A model generated the notes under the pieces. That model was not told where the DNA came from, made no database searches, and saw only the letters and a list, made by a program, of their open reading frames with translations. A program made the position numbers and the translations under genes. DNA of 5,492 nt. It comes from Gammaproteobacteria bacterium (GTDB lineage Bacteria; Pseudomonadota; Gammaproteobacteria; Steroidobacterales; Steroidobacteraceae). The stretch lies in contig RGYP01000144.1 of assembly GCA_010031985.1 (NCBI GenBank), positions 1 through 5,492 on the forward strand, read 5' to 3'. This document shows, piece by piece, positions 1 through 5,492 of the stretch; the stretch's first letter is position 1; each line of letters starts with the position of its first letter.

Positions 1-1562
1 AACATGATGGTGGGCGCATTGAGGTTGCCGGTGGTGATCGAGGGCATGATCGACGAGTCAACCACGCGTAGCCCTGATACCCCACGCACCCGAGTCTCGG
101 GATCGACCACGGCGAGAGCATCGTCGGCACCGCCCATGCGGCAGGTGCCGCAGGGGTGATACGCGCTCTCGACGTGCTGGCGCACGAAGGCGTCGATCTC
201 GGCATCGCTCTGCACGCCCTCGCCCGGCTGGATCTCGCGACCGCGATAGCGATCAAAGGCCGGCTGCGCAAAGATCTCGCGGGTCAGTCGCACGCAGGCC
301 CGCATCTCGACGAGGTCGTCGGCTTCGCCGAGGTAATTGAAAAAGATACGCGGTGCCTCGGCGGGATCGGCCGAACGCAACCGTACCCAACCCCGGCTGC
401 GCGTGCGCATCGGTCCGACGTGCGCCTGAAACCCGTGCTCCGAGGCCCCGCTCGAACCATCGTAGGCGACCGCGAGCGGCAGGAAGTGATACTGCAGATC
501 GGGGTAGCGGACGCCCGCTCGACTGCGAATGAAGCCGCCCGTCTCGAAATGATTGGTCGCACCGAGACCACTACGCGACAGCAACCAGCGCGCGCCGATC
601 CAGGCTTTGGCGAGCGGATTCATCGCCGAGTACAAAGTAATCGGTTCGCGGCAGGCGAGCTGAAAATAAAACTCGAGATGATCGTGCAGGTTTTCGCCGA
701 CGCCGGGCAGATCTTGCACCACGTCGATACCGTGTTCGCGCAGCTCCGCCGCGGGCCCGAGGCCCGAGAGCTTGAGCAGTTGCGGCGAATTGATGGGCCC
801 TGCACTCACGATCACTTCACGACTCGCATGAACCCGGTGACTCGCATTGCCACGCCGATATTCAACGCCGACCGCGCGCTCACCGTCGAACAAGACACGT
901 TGCACAAGCGCCGCCGTGCGCACCACGAGGTTGCGGCGCGAACGAACCGGGTGCAGGTACGCGACCGCCGCACTGCAGCGCTGTCCCGCACCCACCGTCA
1001 TGTCGAAGCGACCGAATCCCTCCTGCTGATAGCCGTTGATGTCATCGGTGAGCGGATACCCGGCTTCGCGAGCTGCCGCGAGCCATGCGCCGTGCAGCGG
1101 GTTTTGCAGACTGCCGTAACGGGTCTGCAAGGGGCCATCGCCACCACGATAGTCGTCACCGCCGCTCGCACGGGTTTCGGCGCGTCGGAAGTAGGGCAAG
1201 ACGTCGGCATAGCTCCAGCCGCTCGCGCCCTCCTCCTGCCAGCGTTCGAAATCGAGCGGATTGCCGCGGACGTACACCATGCCGTTGATCGAGGAGGAGC
1301 CGCCGAGCACCTTGCCGCGAGGCGTGTGCAGGCGACGACCGCCGAGTCCGGGCTCGGGCTCGCTGTGATAGAACCAGTTGTAGCGCTTGCGGTTCATCGG
1401 AATTGCGAGCGCCGAAGGCATGCGGATGAACACCGATCGATCGGAGCCACCGTACTCGAGCAGCAGCACGCGATGCTGCCCACTTGCCGTCAAGCGATTG
1501 GCGAGTACGCAACCCGCGGAGCCTGCACCCACGATGATGTAATCGAACTCTTCGTGTTGCAT
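1..1562 (-). CDS. betA: Choline dehydrogenase, GMC oxidoreductase (partial, 3' end outside window)
   Basis: This FAD-dependent GMC-family enzyme oxidises choline to betaine aldehyde and is usually membrane-associated, passing electrons to the respiratory chain. The frame is open from the ATG at 1562-1560 to the left edge, giving 520 codons. The protein starts MQHEEFDYIIVGAGSAG, putting the FAD-binding GxGxxG at residues 12-17, only two residues longer at the N-terminus than I recall for E. coli BetA. GMC signature 1 is at 83-94 (GKVLGGSSSING) and signature 2 starts at 255 (GPINSPQLLKLSGLG). The catalytic His is His469 in YHPCGTCRMG, and the partner Asn lies in NLNAPT near 515. The last visible codons encode NAPTIM, so only about 30-40 residues are missing. 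It starts 12 bp after the betB stop without a clear Shine-Dalgarno, which suggests translational coupling. Other GMC alcohol dehydrogenases look similar, but the adjacent betaine-aldehyde dehydrogenase supports choline as substrate. Confidence 0.93.
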   Translation of the reverse strand, partial: MQHEEFDYIIVGAGSAGCVLANRLTASGQHRVLLLEYGGSDRSVFIRMPSALAIPMNRKRYNWFYHSEPEPGLGGRRLHTPRGKVLGGSSSINGMVYVRGNPLDFERWQEEGASGWSYADVLPYFRRAETRASGGDDYRGGDGPLQTRYGSLQNPLHGAWLAAAREAGYPLTDDINGYQQEGFGRFDMTVGAGQRCSAAVAYLHPVRSRRNLVVRTAALVQRVLFDGERAVGVEYRRGNASHRVHASREVIVSAGPINSPQLLKLSGLGPAAELREHGIDVVQDLPGVGENLHDHLEFYFQLACREPITLYSAMNPLAKAWIGARWLLSRSGLGATNHFETGGFIRSRAGVRYPDLQYHFLPLAVAYDGSSGASEHGFQAHVGPMRTRSRGWVRLRSADPAEAPRIFFNYLGEADDLVEMRACVRLTREIFAQPAFDRYRGREIQPGEGVQSDAEIDAFVRQHVESAYHPCGTCRMGGADDALAVVDPETRVRGVSGLRVVDSSIMPSITTGNLNAPTIM

Positions 1563-1574
1563 GACAGCGCGGGC

Positions 1575-3248
1575 TCAGTACGGTGCGTCGATATCGCCTT
1601 TGGCGACGTACACGCTCTTGAGCTGCGTGTAGTACTCCATGGTGATGCGCCCGTTCTCGCGGCCGATCCCCGAATGTTTGTAGCCCCCGAAGGGCAATTC
1701 CATCGGGCAAATGTTGTAGTGATTGATCCAGCAACTGCCCGCCTGCAGTTTGGCGATCACTCGGTGGGCGCGGTTCAGATCCTGCGTGAAGACCCCCGCC
1801 GAAAGACCGAACTCGGTGGCATTGGCACGTTCGATGGCTTCGTCTTCGTCGTCGAAGTCGAGCACCATCATCACCGGACCGAAGATTTCTTCGCGCACGA
1901 TGCTCATATCGTCGCGACATCCCTCGAACACGGTGGGCGTGACGAAGAAGCCTTTGCCGAACGCGCCCTCGGTCAGCCGCTTGCCACCGATCAGCACCCG
2001 CGCACCCTCCTGCTTGCCCATCTCGATGTAGGACATCACCTTGTGCAGATGCTCCTCGGAAATGAGCGAACCCACTTGCGTGCTCGGATCAGCAGGATCG
2101 CCGATCTTCATCGCCGACACCCTCGCAAGCAGCCGTCGCAAAAATTCTTCTTTGATCGAGCGATGCACGAAGACACGGGTCGCGTTCGAACAGACCTCGC
2201 CCGCCGAGTAGAAATTGCCGAGCAACGCACCTGAGACCGCCTGATCGAGCTTGGCATCGGGGAAGATCAATAGCGGCGATTTGCCACCAAGCTCGAGCGT
2301 CACGTGCTTCAGCGTGCCCGCTGCATCACCCATCACCGCCTTGCCGGTTTCGACGGAGCCGGTCAAAGAAACCTTGGCGATGCCCGGATGACGGGTGAGC
2401 AGACGCCCGGTTTCCACGCCGCCCTGCACCACCTGAAATATTCCGTCGGGCACCCCGGCCGCCTTCATGACGCCCGGAAGCTCCGCCGCACTGAGCGGTG
2501 TGAGCTCGGCGGGCTTGAAAATCATCGCGTTGCCAAAAGCGAGCGCCGGCGCCGTCTTCCAGCAGGCCGTCTGCATGGGGTAGTTCCAGGCACCGATGCC
2601 CGCCACCACGCCGAGCGCCTCGCGGCGCGTGTAGCCGAAACCTGCCGGCCCAAGATCGATGTGCTCGCCGGCCGCACCCGTCGCGAGCGCGGCGAAATAT
2701 TCGAAGCACTCGACCCCCGAGACGATGTCGACGACGCGGGTCTCCTGTATCGGCTTGCCGGTATCGCGCATCTCGATCAGCGATAGCTCGTCGTTGCGCT
2801 CACGCAGGATGTCGGCGACGCGCCGCAGCACTCGCGCACGCTCGGTGCCACTGAGCGCCGCCCAAGCCGGTTGCGCCGCGCGCGCCCGCTGCACGGCTTC
2901 GTCGATCTGCACGGCACCGGCGATCGGCACCTCGCCGAGCCATTCACCATTTGCCGGGTTGTGACTCGCGAGCTTCGCGACCGGCGCCGCGGCGCCTTTG
3001 ACCGCAGCCGAGCGCGCCGCCGGTGCAGCAGCCGCCTCGGCGGCCAGTTGCCGTACTGCGATCAAAGCGAGCGGATCGAGGTTCTTGGCACGCTCGGCGG
3101 TCACGGCCTCGATGATTTCCTTGCGCATGCGCGGATCCCAGAATTTATGGATGTGATCGGCGATGCTGGCCGGCGCCTTGTCTCGTCCTTCATGGCCAAA
3201 GAAACCGGCGATCTGGTTCGCCATCCGTACGAGCTTTTCCACGTTCAT
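1575..3248 (-). CDS. betB: Fusion protein: formate dehydrogenase delta subunit (FdsD) + betaine-aldehyde dehydrogenase (BetB)
   Basis: The single 557-codon frame contains two families. Residues 1-68 match FdsD (LVRMANQIAGFF at 6-17, HKFWDPRMRKEI at 34-45), a small protein encoded at the end of fdsGBACD operons and linked to formate dehydrogenase assembly. Residues ~69-95 are an Ala/Pro-rich linker. From NPANG (97-101) to the end is an ALDH closest to BetB, which oxidises betaine aldehyde to glycine betaine with NAD+. Visible ALDH features: AWNYP (220-224), FKPAE (244-248), LTGSVETG (295-302), base Glu319 in LELGGKSP, nucleophile Cys353 in SAGEVCSN, EEIFGP (453-458) and FGGYKHSGIGRENG (520-533). 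Tyr223 and Trp230 have the seven-residue spacing of two aromatic residues in the betaine-aldehyde pocket. The ATG at 3248 has a good Shine-Dalgarno (GAGAGGA, 7 nt) and overlaps the fdhD stop as ATGA. The usual ~25-30 residues before NPANG in BetB are absent, replaced by FdsD plus linker. Substrate is inferred from similarity and from adjacent betA; another aldehyde is possible. Confidence 0.92.
   Translation of the reverse strand: MNVEKLVRMANQIAGFFGHEGRDKAPASIADHIHKFWDPRMRKEIIEAVTAERAKNLDPLALIAVRQLAAEAAAAPAARSAAVKGAAAPVAKLASHNPANGEWLGEVPIAGAVQIDEAVQRARAAQPAWAALSGTERARVLRRVADILRERNDELSLIEMRDTGKPIQETRVVDIVSGVECFEYFAALATGAAGEHIDLGPAGFGYTRREALGVVAGIGAWNYPMQTACWKTAPALAFGNAMIFKPAELTPLSAAELPGVMKAAGVPDGIFQVVQGGVETGRLLTRHPGIAKVSLTGSVETGKAVMGDAAGTLKHVTLELGGKSPLLIFPDAKLDQAVSGALLGNFYSAGEVCSNATRVFVHRSIKEEFLRRLLARVSAMKIGDPADPSTQVGSLISEEHLHKVMSYIEMGKQEGARVLIGGKRLTEGAFGKGFFVTPTVFEGCRDDMSIVREEIFGPVMMVLDFDDEDEAIERANATEFGLSAGVFTQDLNRAHRVIAKLQAGSCWINHYNICPMELPFGGYKHSGIGRENGRITMEYYTQLKSVYVAKGDIDAPY
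2964..3044 (-). other. Ala/Pro-rich interdomain linker between FdsD and aldehyde dehydrogenase
   Basis: Residues 69-95 are dominated by alanine with scattered Pro, Val, Lys, Arg and Ser, for example AAAAPAARS at 72-80 and GAAAPVAKLAS at 85-95. This is the composition of a flexible tether. The stretch has no ATG, GTG or TTG codon in frame, so a separate aldehyde dehydrogenase could not start at the expected place. I translated the other two minus-strand frames here; neither encodes an aldehyde dehydrogenase N-terminus, so a hidden frameshift does not explain the junction. Confidence 0.8.
3045..3248 (-). other. FdsD-like domain at the N-terminus of the fusion gene
   Basis: These 68 codons would on their own pass for a nearly complete fdsD, a gene of about 70-80 codons in typical operons. 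The segment starts with MNVEKLVRMANQIAGFF and holds the IADHIHKFWDPRMRKEIIEA block (29-48) and the closing LDPLALIAVRQL (57-68). Its position straight after fdhD/fdsC is where fdsD is expected in the fdsGBACD order. No stop codon follows; the frame runs on into the linker. The assignment comes from remembered family sequence, not from a search. Confidence 0.85.
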
Positions 3249-4045
3249 GTCTTGATCCTCTCGGGTGCGCTGAACACCTCGAATCCGTCGTCGCGCGCAA
3301 TCGCCACCAATGTCAAACCCGCGGCCTCTGCCGAACGCACGGCGAGCGCCGTCGGCGCCGATACCGCCACCAGTATGCCTGCGCCCATCATGGTCGCCTT
3401 CTGCACCATCTCGATGGAGACGCGGCTCGAAATCAGCAGCATCCCGTTCGCCGCCGACTCGCCGCCACGCGCAAGCGCGCCGGCGAGCTTGTCGAGTGCA
3501 TTATGCCGACCCACGTCCTCGCGCACCGCCACGACCCCCTGCCCGCGCAACCAGTAGCCCGCCGCGTGGACAGCTCGGGTCTCGCGATTGAGTGCCTGCT
3601 GCGAGCTCAGCGCGTGGAGCGCAGCGAAGACTTCCTGCTGGCTGACGATCGACGCGGACCGCACGCGCGGCAGCGGTCGCAAAGCCTCTTCCAGGCTTTC
3701 GATACCACACAAACCGCAACCGACCGGGCCTGCAATGCGCCTACGCCGCTCGGCCGTGCGTTCGGCTGCCGCGCCGACCAAGGTCATGCGCAGCTCGAGT
3801 CCCAGTTCGTGAGTGCAAAGCTCGAGCTCGGCGAGTTCGTCGACGCTCTCGATCAAACCCTCGTTGAGGGTGAACCCGAGCCCGAAGTCTTCGAGATCGA
3901 GCGGAGTCGCCATCATCACCGCATAGGAGGCGCGGTTGTAGGTCAATGAAATCGCCACTTCCTCGGGCAGCTTGCGCCGCTCCGCCGCAGCCGCCTTGCC
4001 GATCGCGAGGCGTGCGACCTCAGCTGCGGGCGGCGGCAGACCCAT
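3245..4045 (-). CDS. fdhD: FdhD/FdsC formate dehydrogenase sulfurtransferase / maturation factor
   Basis: FdhD-family proteins carry sulfur from a cysteine desulfurase to the bis-MGD molybdenum cofactor, which formate dehydrogenase needs for activity; in fds operons the homologue is called FdsC. The 266-residue length is normal for the family. The CxxC pair used for sulfur transfer is visible as GPVGCGLCG (Cys110, Cys113). Other family blocks are YAVMMATPLDLEDFGLGF (41-58), EDVGRHNALDKL (176-187), SSRVSIEMVQKA (207-218) and the C-terminal SAPTALAVRSAEAAGLTLVA (229-248). The ATG at 4045-4043 is the only ATG before the conserved core, which starts near residue 27. It lies 26 bp inside the end of fdsA, and only a weak AGG sits 12 nt upstream, so translation is probably coupled to fdsA. 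The TGA at 3247-3245 overlaps the next ATG. No key residue appears to be lost. Confidence 0.95.
   Translation of the reverse strand: MGLPPPAAEVARLAIGKAAAAERRKLPEEVAISLTYNRASYAVMMATPLDLEDFGLGFTLNEGLIESVDELAELELCTHELGLELRMTLVGAAAERTAERRRRIAGPVGCGLCGIESLEEALRPLPRVRSASIVSQQEVFAALHALSSQQALNRETRAVHAAGYWLRGQGVVAVREDVGRHNALDKLAGALARGGESAANGMLLISSRVSIEMVQKATMMGAGILVAVSAPTALAVRSAEAAGLTLVAIARDDGFEVFSAPERIKT
3256..3262 (-). promoter_or_regulatory. Shine-Dalgarno site of the fdsD-betB fusion gene
   Basis: The minus-strand bases read GAGAGGA, followed by a 7-nt spacer (TCAAGAC) and the ATG at 3248-3246. This is the clearest ribosome-binding site in the window. It lies within the last codons of fdhD. It fixes the start of the fusion protein at the FdsD methionine rather than at an internal position near the dehydrogenase domain. 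Confidence 0.7.
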
Positions 4046-5492
4046 TCGCGGCCGAAACCTGCACGGCGGTGACCTTGTACTCCGGGCAGTTGGTCGCCCA
4101 GTCGGAGTACTCCGTGGTCACGACGTTGATGTGGGTGTCGGGGTGATGGAAAGTCGTGTAGACGACGCCGGGCGCCACGCGATCGGTGATATCCGCGCGC
4201 AGCTCGGTCCCGCCCGTGCGACTCGTGAGTCGCACCAGATCCCCGTCGCGAATACCCCGTTGCTCGGCATCATGCGGATGAATCTCGAGCAGGTCGCCCG
4301 AGTGCCACTGCATGTTCGGCGTCCGCCGCGTCTGCGTACCGACGTTGTATTGCGACAGAATGCGCCCAGTCGTCAGCAGCAACGGGAACCGCGCCGACGA
4401 TCGCTCGTCGGTCGGTACGTACTCCGTGATCATGAAGCGACCCTTGCCACGCACGAAGCCCGAGGCGTGCATGACCGGCGTGCCCGTCGGCGCCTTGTCG
4501 TTGCAGGGCCACTGAATGGAGCCGAGCTCGTCGATTCGCCCGTAGCTGACCCCCGCGAACGAGGGCGTGGTACGTGCGATTTCATCCATGATCTGCGAGG
4601 GATGCTCGTAGTGCATGGTGTGGCCGAGCGCCTTGCAGACCGCCATCACGGCCTGCCAATCGGCAAGCCCGGCGCGCGGCGGCATGACCTTGCGTACGCG
4701 ACTGATGCGACGCTCGGCGTTGGTGAAGGTGCCATCCTTCTCGAGGAACGACGCGCCGGGCAAAAATACGTGGGCGTACTTCGCGGTCTCGTTCAAAAAC
4801 AGATCGTGGACGACGACGCATTCCATTGCGCTCAGCCCTTCGACCACGTGCTGGGTGTCCGGGTCGGACTGTGCGAAGTCCTCGCCCTGAATGAAAAGGC
4901 CCTTGAAGCTGCCGTCGATCGCCGCATCGAACATGTTCGGGATACGCAGTCCCGGCTCCGACTGCAGCGGCACGCCCCAGATGTTCTCGAAGAGTTCGCG
5001 CGCCGCATCGTCCGAGACGTGGCGATAGCCCGAGAACTCGTGCGGGAACGAGCCCATGTCGCAGGAGCCCTGCACGTTGTTTTGACCGCGCAAGGGGTTC
5101 ACGCCGACGCCGGGTCGACCGATGTTGCCGGTCGCCATCGCGAGATTCGCGATACCCATCACCATGGTCGTGCCCTGACTGTGCTCGGTCACGCCGAGCC
5201 CGTAGTAGATCGCCGCATTGCCGCCGGTGGCATAGAGCCGTGCTGCGGCACGTACCGTCGCAGCCGGTACGCCGGTGATGCTCTCGGTCTGTTCCGGACT
5301 GTTGCGCGGCTCGGCGACGAAATTCGCCCAGCTCGAGAATTCAGCGAGATCGCAACGTTCGCGGACGAAGGCCTCGTTGATTAGCCCTTCGGTGACGATG
5401 ACATGTGCGAGCGCATTGACGATGGCGACGTTGGTGCCCGGACGCAGCTGCAAATGCTGACTCGCCTCGATGTGTGGCGTGCGCACGAGATC
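4020..5492 (-). CDS. fdsA: Formate dehydrogenase alpha subunit, C-terminal half (partial, 5' end outside window)
   Basis: This is the molybdopterin-binding catalytic subunit of an NAD-dependent cytoplasmic formate dehydrogenase (formate + NAD+ to CO2 + NADH). The frame is open from the right edge to a TGA at 4022-4020, giving 490 visible residues. Counting from the edge, residues ~122-142 carry the cofactor-binding stretch GRPGVGVNPLRGQNNVQG, and ~199-210 carry FIQGEDFAQSDPD. Residues ~243-262 hold LPGASFLEKDGTFTNAERR. The C-terminal dinucleotide-binding domain follows from about residue 370 (LLTTGRILSQYNVGTQTRR), with HHPDTHINVVTTEYSDWATN near 449-468. Family members run to roughly 950 residues, so about half is missing. 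The part outside the window would hold the N-terminal iron-sulfur domains and the active-site Cys or Sec, so I cannot say which residue ligates the metal. A GTG at 5486-5484 is an internal Val codon, not the start. The fdhD and FdsD-type sequences downstream favour the Fds-type enzyme over a membrane-bound or hydrogenlyase FDH. Confidence 0.93.
   Translation of the reverse strand, partial: DLVRTPHIEASQHLQLRPGTNVAIVNALAHVIVTEGLINEAFVRERCDLAEFSSWANFVAEPRNSPEQTESITGVPAATVRAAARLYATGGNAAIYYGLGVTEHSQGTTMVMGIANLAMATGNIGRPGVGVNPLRGQNNVQGSCDMGSFPHEFSGYRHVSDDAARELFENIWGVPLQSEPGLRIPNMFDAAIDGSFKGLFIQGEDFAQSDPDTQHVVEGLSAMECVVVHDLFLNETAKYAHVFLPGASFLEKDGTFTNAERRISRVRKVMPPRAGLADWQAVMAVCKALGHTMHYEHPSQIMDEIARTTPSFAGVSYGRIDELGSIQWPCNDKAPTGTPVMHASGFVRGKGRFMITEYVPTDERSSARFPLLLTTGRILSQYNVGTQTRRTPNMQWHSGDLLEIHPHDAEQRGIRDGDLVRLTSRTGGTELRADITDRVAPGVVYTTFHHPDTHINVVTTEYSDWATNCPEYKVTAVQVSAANGSAAARS

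Noticed and set aside
1563..1574. Possible promoter or operator (for example a BetI site) before betA
   Set aside because: The gap is only 12 bp and holds no dyad symmetry or -10/-35 pattern. Upstream bases are coding sequence of the fusion gene, so no regulatory site can be supported.
1156..1920. Minus-strand 254-codon open frame spanning the betB/betA junction
   Set aside because: It is in another frame of the same strand as two well-supported genes, is very rich in Arg and Ser, and has no family motif: an out-of-frame shadow.
156..2234. Long plus-strand open frame (692 codons) across betA and most of betB
   Set aside because: It lies exactly codon-opposite to betA and betB, which share the same phase. 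Its stops would need TTA, CTA or TCA sense codons, which are scarce in GC-rich genes, so a long open frame is expected. The product is rich in Arg, His and Ala and matches no family I know.
2964..3060. Possible frameshift artefact making fdsD and betB look fused
   Set aside because: I translated all three minus-strand frames here. The other two give Arg-rich or Cys/Gly-rich sequence, not the missing BetB N-terminus, so a single base error does not restore two normal genes. A larger assembly error cannot be excluded from sequence alone.
2871..3557. Plus-strand 228-codon open frame opposite fdhD and the FdsD region
   Set aside because: It overlaps two genes with strong motifs on the other strand, and its translation has no recognisable domain or conserved pattern.
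3972..5384. Plus-strand open frame of 470 codons opposite fdsA
   Set aside because: Same codon-opposite register against fdsA, whose protein carries clear family motifs. The predicted product shows no recognisable domain.

Overview
The window is a GC-rich, gene-dense piece of bacterial DNA, most likely from a member of the Pseudomonadota. This rests on codon choice and on gene families: an Fds-type soluble NAD-linked formate dehydrogenase set and a BetA/BetB choline-oxidation pair. I cannot name a genus. All real genes lie on the minus strand and read from the right edge to the left edge, so the window is best read in reverse complement.

In order of transcription: (1) 5492-4020, the C-terminal half of the molybdenum-containing alpha subunit of formate dehydrogenase (fdsA), whose 5' part lies beyond the right edge. 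(2) 4045-3245, fdhD/fdsC, the sulfurtransferase/maturation factor for that enzyme, overlapping fdsA by 26 bp. (3) 3248-1575, an unusual composite gene. Its first ~68 codons are the formate dehydrogenase delta subunit (FdsD). An Ala-rich linker follows, then an almost complete NAD-dependent betaine-aldehyde dehydrogenase (BetB). It overlaps fdhD by 4 bp (ATGA). (4) 1562-1, choline dehydrogenase (betA), starting 12 bp after the composite gene and missing its last few dozen codons at the left edge.

The largest gap between genes is 12 bp and I see no promoter, terminator, RNA gene, repeat or mobile element. The genes look like one operon. Its first part follows the known fdsGBACD order (A, C, D visible) and its second part is betB-betA. 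At the junction, fdsD and betB have become one reading frame. BetA would oxidise choline to betaine aldehyde, the composite protein's dehydrogenase domain would convert that to glycine betaine, and the formate dehydrogenase would oxidise formate to CO2 with NADH formation. A plausible metabolic link is that demethylating glycine betaine yields one-carbon units that can end up as formate. That link is inference: no demethylation genes are visible here.

The FdsD-BetB fusion is the main thing worth following up. The rest looks like ordinary, intact members of their families. Several long open frames on the plus strand are antisense shadows of these genes.
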